Below are positions 7,807 to 15,336 of a stretch of DNA of 15,952 nucleotides, piece by piece. The position numbers and the translations under genes were made by a program. The notes below the pieces were generated by a model. That model searched no databases. It was not told the origin of the DNA and was given only the letters and a program-made list of their open reading frames with translations. The first letter of the stretch is position 1. Each line of letters opens with the position of its first letter. The DNA comes from an uncultured beta proteobacterium (lineage in GTDB: Bacteria > Pseudomonadota > Gammaproteobacteria > Burkholderiales > Burkholderiaceae), in contig CAJAFJ010000004.1 of the NCBI GenBank assembly GCA_903938955.1, positions 1 through 15,952 on the forward strand, written 5' to 3'.

Positions 7807-9018
7807 TTATTCCATGCGGTCGCGCTGCGCCAAAGCCGGAAACAGGCGCAGCCACAGCGCCGCGACCAGCAAGGTGCCTACACCGCCCATCACCACTGAG
7901 CCGACCGGGCCCATCAGTGCGGCCGTGGCGCCCGACTCAAATTCGCCCAACTGGTTGGAGGCCCCGATAAAGATCGAATTGACAGCCGAGACCCGGCCGC
8001 GCATGTCATCCGGGGTTTCCAATTGCACCAGGGTCATGCGCGTCACCACGCTGATGCTGTCGGCCGCACCGGTGATCACCAGGGCCAACAGCGACAAACC
8101 AAAGTCAGTGGACAGTCCAAACACCACCGTTGCCAGCCCGAAGACCGCGACCGCCGCCAAAAGCCGCTGTCCGACCTTGCGGTGCAGCGGCCAGCGGATC
8201 AGCACCAAAGACATGACCAGCGCCCCGGCCGCCGGGGCCGCCCGCAACAAGCCCAGACCGACGGGGCCGGTGTGCAGAATGTCGCGCGCATAAATGGGCA
8301 GCAAGGCGGTGGCACCACCGAGCAAGACCGCAAACAAGTCCAGTGACGTGGCGCCCAGCAGCACTTTGTGCCGCCAGACAAAAGAGAACCCGGCCAGCAC
8401 CGTGTCCCATGTCGCGGCCAGTGTGGAAGGCCGGTGGTGGTAGCGCACCACCAGCGTCAAGGCCCCAGCGATCAGCAACAGCACGGCACTACTGGCATAG
8501 ACCGTGACGGGCCCGGCTGTGTACAACACGCCCCCCAGCGCAGGCCCGCAGATGATGGCCGCCTGCATGCCGCTGGAACTCAAGGCAATCGCCCGCTGCA
8601 ACAAGTCTTGCGGCACCAGCAAAGGCGTTAGCGCCTGTTGCGCCGGCATCTGAAACGCCCGCGCCACGCCCAGCACCACCGAGATCGCCAGGATCAGCTC
8701 CCGTGTGGCAAAGCCACCTTGGGTGGCCACGATCAGCAGCAAGGCAATGAGCGCCTGGGCGCCCATGCAACTGGCAAAGATGCGTCCCCGGTGCAATCGG
8801 TCGGCCACATGGCCAGCGGGCAAGGTCATCACCAGGGCCGGCAGAAACTGGAACAAGCCGACCAGTCCCAGATCCCAGGCGCTGGAGGTGATGTCATACA
8901 TGTGCCAGGCAACAGCCACCATCAGCATCTGGTTGGCTGTGACGCCGGCCAGTCGGGCCAGCCAGAAACGCACGAATGACTGCTGCGCGAGCAGTCTGGA
9001 AAAACTAGGAGAGGTCAT
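7807..9018 (-). CDS. MFS transporter, MFS_3/EntS-like
   Basis: 403 residues with about 12 predicted membrane helices, located in the inner membrane. The N-terminal 'FVRFWLARLAGVTANQMLMVAVAWHMYDIT' segment and the loop 2-3 motif 'PAGHVADRLHRGRI' (MFS motif A) place it with the EntS-like drug/siderophore exporter branch, where proteins of about 400-420 residues are usual. 'RMTLVQLETPDDMRGRVSAVNSIFIGASNQLGEFESG' is the conserved C-terminal-half signature of this branch. The substrate cannot be told. Start ATG 9018 has a poor ribosome site. It stands alone, convergent with the TfoX-domain gene and divergent from the small ORF at 9195. Confidence 0.92.
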   Translation of the reverse strand: MTSPSFSRLLAQQSFVRFWLARLAGVTANQMLMVAVAWHMYDITSSAWDLGLVGLFQFLPALVMTLPAGHVADRLHRGRIFASCMGAQALIALLLIVATQGGFATRELILAISVVLGVARAFQMPAQQALTPLLVPQDLLQRAIALSSSGMQAAIICGPALGGVLYTAGPVTVYASSAVLLLIAGALTLVVRYHHRPSTLAATWDTVLAGFSFVWRHKVLLGATSLDLFAVLLGGATALLPIYARDILHTGPVGLGLLRAAPAAGALVMSLVLIRWPLHRKVGQRLLAAVAVFGLATVVFGLSTDFGLSLLALVITGAADSISVVTRMTLVQLETPDDMRGRVSAVNSIFIGASNQLGEFESGATAALMGPVGSVVMGGVGTLLVAALWLRLFPALAQRDRME

Positions 9019-9194
9019 GCGGTGAGCTTACCAGCGCGCGTGCGGGCACCTGGCACTGCCGTTAAAGACTGCAGGCCAGCGGAAGTTGATGGGTCTGGGC
9101 GGGAAGGTTGAGGGTCGTTAAAATTGTCGCCATGTGATGCCTCATGAACGCCGTGTGGCATGGGCGCGACTTGAAACCTGAAAGATAGAAATTG
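9019..9194. other. Divergent intergenic region, no gene supported
   Basis: 176 bases between the MFS start (minus) and the small ORF start (plus). It should hold both promoters, and a TTAAAAT-like A/T patch at about 9119-9125 is the only hint. An in-frame TAG at 9186-9188 fixes the upstream limit of the plus-strand gene. A 48-codon minus-strand frame (9015-9161) ends in an ATGA overlap with the MFS start but has no recognisable protein character. Confidence 0.4.
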
Positions 9195-9530
9195 GTGAAA
9201 TTGGCAAGCTGGTGCGTGCGACTTGGCACGCTGGAGTGGTCGCGCTATACCTATAGCCGACCCGACAACGATCCGCTGCGACTGCTCGGCAGCGTCAGGC
9301 GCGGGCTGCAGATTGGTGCGCTGGCGCTCAATGAACAGGGGCAGTATGTGCAGGTGGTGGGTGACCACATCACGCCGCTCAACACCAGTCAGATCAGTCG
9401 CGCGATGACTAAGGTGAGTTCTGCTGTGCCGGTGCCAGCACCTCGTTCACAGGCTTCGGTGCGTGCGGTCAGTGCGCCGGTTGTGACCGTGAAGCGACGT
9501 CGCGTCTACGTCATGACTCCCTCCGAGTAG
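9195..9530 (+). CDS. Conserved-looking small protein of unknown function
   Basis: 111 residues from GTG 9195; TTG 9192 is the other choice, because an in-frame TAG at 9186-9188 blocks anything further upstream. A GAAAGA stretch at 9180-9185 could serve as ribosome site. The N-terminal 70 residues read as a compact folded domain ('TLEWSRYTYSRPDNDPLRLLGSV', 'GALALNEQGQYVQVVGDHITPLN'). The tail is Ala/Val/Pro-rich and ends in a basic patch (VKRRRVYVM). Third codon positions are strongly G/C, as in neighbouring real genes. It ends 7 bases before the NRDE-family ATG, which indicates cotranscription. I do not recognise the family. There is no signal peptide and no membrane segment, so it should be cytoplasmic. 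Confidence 0.7.
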   Translation: MKLASWCVRLGTLEWSRYTYSRPDNDPLRLLGSVRRGLQIGALALNEQGQYVQVVGDHITPLNTSQISRAMTKVSSAVPVPAPRSQASVRAVSAPVVTVKRRRVYVMTPSE

Positions 9531-9537
9531 TTTGACC

Positions 9538-10335
9538 ATGTGCCTGATGGCCTGGATCTGGCAGCCTGAAAAAGACATCCCCTTGCTGTTGATCAGCAAT
9601 CGCGACGAGTTTTATGCCCGACCCGCACAAGCGTTGCATTGGTGGGGAAATGAACCCATTCTGGCCGGCAAGGATCTGCAGGCCGGCGGGTCTTGGCTCG
9701 GTGTCAGCCCAGGTGGCCGACTGGCGGCGCTTACCAATTACCGTGCGCCAGCGGACCAGCGCAGCAACACCCCCTCGCGCGGCGAGTTGGTCGCCCAGTT
9801 TTTGACCAGTGACCTGGATGCGTCCCGTTTTTTGGAGGTGTTGGCGCCGAGGGCCGGGGACTACAACCCGTTCAACCTGCTGCTGTTTGACGGCCAGCGC
9901 CTGATGGGGCTGGAGAGTCGGGGCGGCAAATCGTTTGACATCGCGTCCGGTCCAGGGGCCGTCTCCAACGCCGACTTTCAGACGCCCTGGCCCAAACTCG
10001 TTCGCCTGAAAAAGGGGCTGCAGAACCTGGCTGAGGCGGAGCGCACCGATGATGCGTCGCTGCTCACGCTGCTGCAAGACCGCCGCGTCGCCCCTGTGGC
10101 CGAATTGCCGAGTACCGGTTTGCCGGTGGAGCGTGAGCGAGCGCTGTCCGCCGCGTTTATTGCCTCACCCGATTACGGCACCCGGGCTTGCAGTGTGGTT
10201 CGCCTGGGTCAACAACACGTCGAGTTTGTGGAGCACAGCTACGATGCCCATGGCGCGGCAGGCGAACAACGCCAGTGGTTCACGCGCAGCGCACCGGTTT
10301 TGAAGAGGTCCGGGCTGGTGCCTGCGCCGACGTGA
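9538..10335 (+). CDS. NRDE/TANGO2-family protein
   Basis: 265 residues from ATG 9538, which gives the family's invariant Met-Cys start (Cys2, potentially exposed as an N-terminal nucleophile as in Ntn hydrolases). The NRDE signature is at residues 21-24 (ISNRDEFYARP), followed by 'GGSWLGVSPGGRLAALTNYR' and 'PSRGELV', all in family order. The C-terminal 'YGTRACSVVRL' is the conserved second half of the fold. Length is normal for bacterial members (about 250-270). Eukaryotic TANGO2 has been linked to lipid and haem handling, while the bacterial role is undefined. It is 7 bases downstream of the small unknown gene and probably in the same transcript. The minus-strand receiver relic abuts its 3' end, and the relic's open frame runs into it. 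Confidence 0.92.
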   Translation: MCLMAWIWQPEKDIPLLLISNRDEFYARPAQALHWWGNEPILAGKDLQAGGSWLGVSPGGRLAALTNYRAPADQRSNTPSRGELVAQFLTSDLDASRFLEVLAPRAGDYNPFNLLLFDGQRLMGLESRGGKSFDIASGPGAVSNADFQTPWPKLVRLKKGLQNLAEAERTDDASLLTLLQDRRVAPVAELPSTGLPVERERALSAAFIASPDYGTRACSVVRLGQQHVEFVEHSYDAHGAAGEQRQWFTRSAPVLKRSGLVPAPT

Positions 10336-10462
10336 AGCCGGTGATCTGGATCAGCAGCGAAACCAGTTGAGGCAGGTCAAAGGGTTTGCCAACGTGTGCA
10401 TTCATGCCCGCCGCCAGGCACGCGTCACGGTCGCTGGCTTGTGCGTTGGCGGTCATGGCAAC
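10336..10462 (-). pseudogene. Relic of a response-regulator receiver domain (C-terminal end)
   Basis: Read on the minus strand from 10462, the sequence gives VAMTANAQASDRDACLAAG, then MNAHVGKPFDLPQLVSLL and IQITG. This is the beta4-alpha4-beta5-alpha5 end of a CheY-like receiver as found in hybrid histidine kinases: the AMTAN stretch carries the conserved Thr and the GKPF stretch the conserved Lys-Pro. The phosphoacceptor Asp half of the domain is missing. The frame is closed upstream by TAA at 10496-10498 and runs on downstream to TGA at 10280-10282, inside the NRDE gene on the opposite strand. No start codon or ribosome site is evident. It is best read as the remnant of a deleted hybrid kinase or response-regulator gene. 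The only kinase in the window (604-2043) lacks a receiver, but nothing shows they were once one gene. Confidence 0.72.
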
Positions 10463-10653
10463 GGCATTTGGATCGCATCGAGTTGTCGGAGCCCTTTAAA
10501 GGCAAAGTTGTGCTTGAACACAAGCTGCTACCGCGCTGAGGCCCCCAGTGTTGAAACGTCTGTTGAGTTGCGCTTTCGCAAATACCTACGACGACTTGTC
10601 TTTAGCATCAACTTCCCGTCACACAACGGTTCAACCAAGAAAGTGGGGTCTTC
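10463..10653. other. Intergenic region upstream of the repeat protein
   Basis: No protein-coding frame of recognisable character. It contains small palindromic elements: CCTTTAAAGG (10493-10502), GCTTG-AACA-CAAGC (10512-10525) and TTGCG-CTTT-CGCAA (10568-10581). The promoter of the secreted repeat protein should lie here. TTGAGT at 10563-10568 is a possible -35 but lacks a matching -10. A purine-rich stretch before ATG 10654 (AAGAAAGTGGGG) includes the likely ribosome site. Confidence 0.4.
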
Positions 10654-11088
10654 ATGAAAAATTTGCTCATCTATCCTTTGCTGTCAGGTCTTTTGCTCAT
10701 TTCACCGGCGACGCAGGTCTATGCGCAGACCGATACCCCGGCCGCCATGCCGCTGACGCGTGAACAAGTTAAAAGAGAGCGCGACGAGTTCATCCGCACG
10801 CATCGCTATGACCAAGCCACTGAGAACTGGGTGCTGAAAGAAGGCATGGAGCCGCCCAAGAGCATGAAAACCCGGGCCGAAGTGAAGGCCGAGCGTGATG
10901 AATTTCTGCGCAATCATCATTTCGACCAGGCTCGCGACATGTGGGTGCCCAACGAAAAGCCGCGCGACATGAGCACCCTCACGCGGGAGCAGGTTCGTGA
11001 GGAGACCCGCCAGTTCATCCGCACGCATCACTGGGACGATAACAAATCCAGTTGGGTCGAACAGCCTGAGTACAAGAAAAAGAAATAA
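10654..11088 (+). CDS. Secreted small protein with three tandem 37-38-residue repeats
   Basis: 144 residues. A classic signal peptide (MKNLLIYPLLSGLLLISP..., cleavage likely after VYA, residue 24) sends it to the periplasm or outside. The mature part is three copies of one unit: 'LTREQVKRERDEFIRTH' + YDQATENWV (34-60), 'KTRAEVKAERDEFLRNH' + FDQARDMWV (72-98) and 'LTREQVREETRQFIRTH' + WDDNKSSWV (109-135). The Trp of each unit lies at 59, 97 and 134. Conserved positions are T-R, V, E, F-[IL]-R-x-H, an aromatic residue before Asp, and W-V. The tail is Lys-rich. The charged 'R/E' stretch should form a helix. I do not recognise the family; the opening of each unit is loosely reminiscent of DUF4148-type proteins, which are also small, exported and betaproteobacterial, but the rest differs. 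The function is unknown. Confidence 0.82.
   Translation: MKNLLIYPLLSGLLLISPATQVYAQTDTPAAMPLTREQVKRERDEFIRTHRYDQATENWVLKEGMEPPKSMKTRAEVKAERDEFLRNHHFDQARDMWVPNEKPRDMSTLTREQVREETRQFIRTHHWDDNKSSWVEQPEYKKKK
10787..11029 (+). repeat. 18-base direct repeats inside the repeat-protein gene
   Basis: The same 18 bases (AGTTCATCCGCACGCATC) occur at 10787-10804 and 11012-11029, exactly 225 bases (75 codons, two protein-repeat units) apart. They encode the F-I-R-T-H core of units 1 and 3. Unit 2 at the equivalent place has diverged at nucleotide level. This is nucleotide evidence for internal duplication. Confidence 0.8.
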
Positions 11089-11092
11089 GGGT

Positions 11093-11160
11093 CCGCAGCC
11101 AGGGATTCACCCCAACTGCGCTCACGCCTGGTCCAGTCGCTTGACATTCACTGGCTGCGG
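11093..11160. repeat. Perfect 10-bp inverted repeat in a convergent gap
   Basis: CCGCAGCCAG (11093-11102) and CTGGCTGCGG (11151-11160) are perfect reverse complements 48 bases apart. They begin 4 bases after the repeat-protein stop. They could pair in RNA as a long-loop structure for the 3' end of that gene, or mark something else. No T-run follows. Confidence 0.55.
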
Positions 11161-11200
11161 CGTGCGCAGTTCCTGGGCAAAGAAGCTCACGCGTAAGCGC

Positions 11201-11218
11201 GCAGTCCATGATGACTGC
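11201..11218 (-). terminator. Hairpin downstream of mltB
   Basis: On the minus strand a perfect 6-bp stem GCAGTC-ATCATG-GACTGC starts 11 bases after the mltB TAA. The following bases (GCGCTTACG) are not a T-tract, so it is only a candidate end for the moxR-DUF58-tgpA-mltB transcript. Confidence 0.45.
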
Positions 11219-11229
11219 TCCTATGCCGA

Positions 11230-12348
11230 TTACGGTTTCAAGGCCTTGGTCACTTCCTGCCCCAGCTCAATCACCGCCATGGCGTAGTAGCTGCTCCAGT
11301 TGTAGCGGGTAATGGCGTAGAAGTTCTCGGTGCCCACCACATAGCTCGGTGCGGCATCGCCGTTTTGCAGCTCCACCAGCGCCAGCGGCCCCAGGTGTTG
11401 CAGCGCCGCGCCTTCAAGCACGGCGCCTTTGGCCATCAAGCTGGCGACGCTGAAGGTGGGCAGGATGTCCGGGGCCAGCAACGCGTCTTTGTCCAGAATT
11501 TTTGCATCGAACGCCACCGGGTAATGGGTGGCCATGCCGGGCTGCCAGTGAAATGCCTTGAAGTAGTTGGCGACCGAGCCAATCACATCGGCAGGGCTGT
11601 TGAAGAGGTCAATCTGGCTGTCGCCATCGTAATCAAGCGCATATTTGGCCCAGCTGGAGGGCATGAACTGGGGCATGCCCATGGCGCCGGCAAAACTGCC
11701 TTTCCATTCCAGCGGGTCGATGTTGGTGCGGTTCGTCAGACTGAGAAATTGCTCCAGCTCCTGCTTGAAAAACGCACTGCGTTCTTTGGCGCGCGGGTGG
11801 TTGGCCGGAAAATCAAAGGCCAGCGTGGTCAGCGCATCCATCACCCGGAAGGTGCCCATTTGCTGGCCGTAAATGGTTTCCACACCGATGATGCCGACGA
11901 TGATGCTGGCGGGCACGCCGGTTTCTTGCTCGGCCCGGGTCAGCGTGTCGCGGTTGTCCTGCCAGAATTTCACCCCGGCCTTGATGCGGATCGGGTCAAT
12001 AAACCGGCTGCGGTACACCCCCCAGTTTTTCAGCGTGCCGACCGGCGGTGGCTGAATGAATTTGGCAACCTGCGGCTGGTAATGTGATTGGCCGATGGCT
12101 TGGCGCACCCATTCACGGCTCAGCCCCCGGCGCTCGGCGATGTCGTCAGCCGCTTGCATGGCGTCTGCGCGCAAGGCGTAGGCAGGGCCGGGCAGGGCGG
12201 GTTGACTGGCTGAGCGGGTCTTTTTGGCGTGTTTCGCGCTGTGCGTGGCAACCGGCTTTTTCTTTGGGTGCTTCAGGGCGCTTGCCGCTGTGGACAGGGT
12301 GCAGGCGACGATGAACAGGGTCGCTAAGAGGGATGTCTTGTAAATCAC
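11230..12348 (-). CDS. mltB: Membrane-bound lytic murein transglycosylase B
   Basis: 372 residues from GTG 12348, whose GTGA overlaps the stop of the upstream tgpA frame. The enzyme cleaves the MurNAc-GlcNAc bond of peptidoglycan with 1,6-anhydro product formation. The catalytic Glu is E157 in 'IIGVETIYGQQ', and 'SFAGAMGMPQFMPSS' and 'ALDYDGDSQIDLFNSPADVIGSVANYF' are the family's following motifs, in order. The N-terminus is a short signal with a fitting lipobox (IVA-Cys16), so it is probably an outer-membrane lipoprotein like E. coli MltB. A Lys/His/Ala-rich linker (about 25-48) then spans to the catalytic domain. Length is normal. It is the last gene of the minus-strand operon, which links peptidoglycan cleavage with the MoxR-DUF58-transglutaminase module. 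Confidence 0.95.
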   Translation of the reverse strand: MIYKTSLLATLFIVACTLSTAASALKHPKKKPVATHSAKHAKKTRSASQPALPGPAYALRADAMQAADDIAERRGLSREWVRQAIGQSHYQPQVAKFIQPPPVGTLKNWGVYRSRFIDPIRIKAGVKFWQDNRDTLTRAEQETGVPASIIVGIIGVETIYGQQMGTFRVMDALTTLAFDFPANHPRAKERSAFFKQELEQFLSLTNRTNIDPLEWKGSFAGAMGMPQFMPSSWAKYALDYDGDSQIDLFNSPADVIGSVANYFKAFHWQPGMATHYPVAFDAKILDKDALLAPDILPTFSVASLMAKGAVLEGAALQHLGPLALVELQNGDAAPSYVVGTENFYAITRYNWSSYYAMAVIELGQEVTKALKP

Positions 12349-14370
12349 TTGGGCCAGATCAATTGGTTAAATTCGCGTTTCAGTGTACCGAGGAGCACCG
12401 AGTGGGCTGTGGCAGGTGCGTAACGCTGCGCTTCCAGGCGCAGCAGCCAGTCGTGCAGGGCTGGGTAGGCGGGCTGGCCGGACTGGTGATGTCGGCGCAG
12501 TTGCTCGGCCATGTCGCGCGGCGGGCTGGTTGGTGAGAGCGTGATGCCGGCTTGTTGCAGACGGGCTCGGGCGGCGCCCAGCAGCCGCAGCCAGGGGTCT
12601 TGGCGCTGGCGCTCCCACAGCGTCCAGCCCGCGCCCACCAGACTCACGGCGACCAACAGGCCGCTCAGCAGGTAAATCAGGTCTTCCCAACGCGGCGACT
12701 CGAAGCCGAGGTTTTTCAGCAAGTTCAGTTGTTTGCCCTGCGTGTAGTTCAGCACGCGCTGGTTCCAGCTGTTGTTCATGGCGTCCCACACCGCACGCAG
12801 GTTCAGGGCGAAGGCCGGGCTGATGTTGCCCAACAAAGCATTGGCCAGCGCGCTGCGCGGTGCCTGCAAGCGTTGCAGGGGTGCCGACGCGTCCCGGGGC
12901 CACGGCCGAGGTTGGGTCCACACGCACCCAGCCCCGTCCGGCGAGCCAGACTTCGGCCCAGGCATGGGCGTCGCGCTGGCGCACGGTCCAGTAACCGTCG
13001 ATGGAATTGGCGGTGCCGCCCTGGTAGCCGGTCACGAGGCGGGCCGGCACCTCCAGCGCGCGCATCAGGATGACGAAGCTGGAGGCAATGTGTTCACAAA
13101 AGCCTTCTTTGCGGTCAAACCAGAATTCATCGGCAGTGTGGCGGCCGTAAATGCCGGGGTCGAGGGTGTAGCTGTAGCCCCCGCTGCGCAGACGGTCCAT
13201 GGCCGCGGTCACCCATTGCGCGCCATCGGCCCCGGTATAACGCGGGTCTCGCCGCAGGTCGGCGGCCAGTTGCAGCGTGCGCGGATTGAATCCGTCAGGC
13301 AAATTCAGATAGTCTTGCAACCCGGCCACAGGGCGCACCGGGCCGTGCGAGAAGTTGGGGAAACTTTGGGCGCTGTAGCGAATCATGTCCGTCACCGGGC
13401 TGTTGGTGACCCATTGCAACTCACTGGTCATGCGGGCTTCCATGCCATACAGGGCCGGTTTGACTGGGGTGGCGTCCAGCAGCAGCAGCCAGGGGCGCTG
13501 GTTGGGCTCCAGGGTGACCTGGTAATTCACCGGCGGGCCTTGCACGGCTAGGTTGGCTTTGGGTTGCAGGCGCGCGGGCAGCCCCGAGCGCAGGGTGCGC
13601 CATTCGCGCCCGTCAAAGGTCGAGAGTACCGGCCCCCGAAAGTACAGGTCAGCCTGCGCGGGTGGCGCGCCCTCAAAGCGCACGCGCAGGGCAATGCTGT
13701 CGTCCAGCGCCAGGCTGGCCACGCTGCCAACCTGCATCGTGGCTGACAAACCACTGCGCCCGCTCATGGCGTCGCCCGGTATGCCCCACAGCGGCGCCAT
13801 GCGGGGGAACAGCAGAAACAGCACGACCATGATGGGAGCGCCCAGCAGCGCCATTCCGCCCGCTGTTTTGGCGGCCAGCCGCAGGGGCGGTTTGCCAACC
13901 GGCATATGGGCATTGACCAGCGCGGTTAGCAAACCCAGCAGCGCCACCAGCATGGCCACCGCCGTGAGCAGCGATTGCGAGTAGAAAAAATTGGTCAGCA
14001 TGGTGAAGAAACCGATGAAAAACACCACAAAGGCATCCCGTTTGGCGCGCAGCTCCATTGTCTTCAGTGTCAGCATGACCACGATCAGGGTGACACCGGC
14101 ATCGCGCCCGAGCAGGGTTTGGTGCGTCAGGTAGGTGGCGACCAGCGTCAGCACCAGCAAACTGCGTAGCCACCAGGGTGACGGCATCGGGCGCAGCGCC
14201 ACCGCCAGCCAGCCGCGCCACAGCAGCACAGCCCCCGCCAGCGCGCTGCACCACAGCGGCAAATGGGGCCCCTGCGGCAGTAGAACCCAGGCAATGACCC
14301 CCAGCATGAACAAGGTGTCGCGGCTGTCCCGTGGCAGGGTGCGAAGGTGATGGCGTGCGTGGTTCAACAT
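12345..14370 (-). CDS. tgpA: TgpA-like membrane transglutaminase (DUF3488-transglutaminase-DUF4129), frameshifted
   Basis: As sequenced, the gene is split. The N-terminal frame runs 14370 to 12367 (667 codons), but its last ~165 codons are nonsense-like. The true C-terminus is in another frame, 12965 to 12345. Removing one base of the G4 run at 12878-12881 joins them into 674 residues, the usual TgpA size. Domains: about six membrane helices (20-200), a periplasmic region, a transglutaminase core with Cys425 (KEGFCEHIASSF), His469 (DAHAWAEVW) and Asp485 (VRVDPTSA), then in the restored frame 'LQRLQAPRSALANALLG', 'NNSWNQRVLNYTQGKQ', a last membrane helix (YLLSGLLVAVSLVGAGW) and a cytoplasmic DUF4129-like tail ending QLIWPK. 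The restored stop overlaps the mltB GTG by four bases, which argues for the joined frame. It starts 15 bases after the DUF58 stop. Its periplasmic substrate is unknown. Confidence 0.9.
12878..12881 (-). other. Apparent +1 frameshift in a G4 (C4 on the coding strand) run within tgpA
   Basis: On the coding strand the bases read GGC ACC CCT GCA ACG in the N-terminal frame (Gly-Thr-Pro-Ala-Thr). With one C removed they read GGC ACC CTG CAA CGC (Gly-Thr-Leu-Gln-Arg), continuing to 'LQAPR', the sequence expected after 'VDPTSAVAPGRV' in this family. The restored length is exactly divisible by three and reaches TGA 12345-12347. Confidence 0.85.
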
Positions 14371-14385
14371 GGCGTTCGGGTGAGC

Positions 14386-15336
14386 TTAATGCCTTGCCAG
14401 CGCTTCAAGACAGCGTCTTTTGTGGACTTCGCCGCAGCCCGGTTTGATCACCAGCCCGGCCAAGCGCAAGCCGTAGTCCAGCCCTTGTTGTTCGGCTTGC
14501 AGCACCCAGGCGCACAGGCGGGACAGTTGTTGTTCGGGGTGGGCGGTGCCGCAGTGCTGGGGGTCCAGCCACAGCTCATGGCGGCGCACTTGTTGCGCGT
14601 CCCGGCTCACCAGTTCGTCGGATTTGGCGGCTTTTTTCCAGACGATGAGCTTCATGGGGTCGCCGCGGCGGTAGGCGCGTACGCCGTCATGTTCACCCGA
14701 GGCGTGCGAGTGGGCGCTAGCCGCGCCACCGGCGCGGGGCTCGCCCGGTGGCAAGGGCGGCGCCAGTGGCTCCGGGGCCGGGTACACCAGCACCTCGGCA
14801 GCGGGGCGCCACACGGTCCAGACCCGGAACGTGCCCAGCGGAAAACGTGTTTCTGCGGTCAGCGTTGGCACCCGGTGCAAACCGCGGCGCCCGGGTGTGA
14901 AAGTGATATTCACGCTGGCGCTGCCTTGGGCCGGCACATCGGTCCAGACCCAGTGGCCCGAGCCCAGCACGGCCAGCCCAATGCCGTAACGGATGTCGCG
15001 CCGCTGGCTCTGCAGGTGGAGGGTCAGGAGGACCGTTGACCCCGCGAAGTTGGGTTGTGGCGCGGTCAAATGCAGAGTCAGCCCGCGCAGCGTGCCGTGG
15101 CCGATGTGCATGCCTACCAGCGCGCTACCCGCCAGCAAAAAAGTCAGCAAGTAGCCCAGGCTGAGCTGGTAGTTGATGGCCGCCACCAGCAGCAACAGCA
15201 GCGTGGCGCCCAGCATGAGGCCGGGGCGGGTCGGCAATATGTAGACGTTGCGCTGCGTCAGTGTGATGGCATCACCCAGCGGCAGGCGCGCTTCAAACCA
15301 GCGTTGAAAGCGTTGGCGAAGGCGGCCTGCGCTCAC
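14386..15336 (-). CDS. DUF58 domain protein
   Basis: 316 residues from GTG 15336, which overlaps the MoxR stop as GTGA. Two membrane helices lie near the N-terminus (about 38-60 and 61-80), followed by a large soluble region. The DUF58 core motif is 'GVRAYRRGDPMKLIVWKKAAKSDELVSRD' in shortened form: G-V-R-x-Y-x-x-G-D-P at about residues 217-226, then I-x-W-K and the K-S-D-E-L-V-x-R-D stretch. DUF58 proteins occur almost always beside MoxR ATPases and transglutaminase/DUF4129 membrane proteins; they resemble von Willebrand A-type folds and are thought to be the MoxR partner. Length is typical. The C-terminal part is shorter than in metal-site-bearing vWA proteins. The molecular function is not established. 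Confidence 0.9.
   Translation of the reverse strand: MSAGRLRQRFQRWFEARLPLGDAITLTQRNVYILPTRPGLMLGATLLLLLVAAINYQLSLGYLLTFLLAGSALVGMHIGHGTLRGLTLHLTAPQPNFAGSTVLLTLHLQSQRRDIRYGIGLAVLGSGHWVWTDVPAQGSASVNITFTPGRRGLHRVPTLTAETRFPLGTFRVWTVWRPAAEVLVYPAPEPLAPPLPPGEPRAGGAASAHSHASGEHDGVRAYRRGDPMKLIVWKKAAKSDELVSRDAQQVRRHELWLDPQHCGTAHPEQQLSRLCAWVLQAEQQGLDYGLRLAGLVIKPGCGEVHKRRCLEALARH

Noticed and set aside
9015..9368. Minus-strand frame (48 codons from ATG 9161) ending in an ATGA overlap with the MFS start, possibly a leader peptide
   Set aside because: The overlap is suggestive, but the peptide is a disordered-looking Pro/Ser/Gly sequence with no ribosome site. The upstream part is antisense to the small ORF at 9195.
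10367..10763. Plus-strand frames of 96 and 71 codons in the gap before the repeat protein
   Set aside because: Their translations show no domain. The minus strand here carries recognisable receiver-domain sequence, and the second frame overlaps the signal-peptide-encoding part of the repeat protein.
10997..11287. 96-codon plus-strand frame across the end of the repeat protein
   Set aside because: It is out of frame with the repeat protein, ends within mltB on the opposite strand, and shows no protein character.
12772..13551. 259-codon plus-strand frame opposite tgpA
   Set aside because: It lies antisense to the transglutaminase catalytic domain, whose Cys-His-Asp triad is clear. It is a shadow frame.
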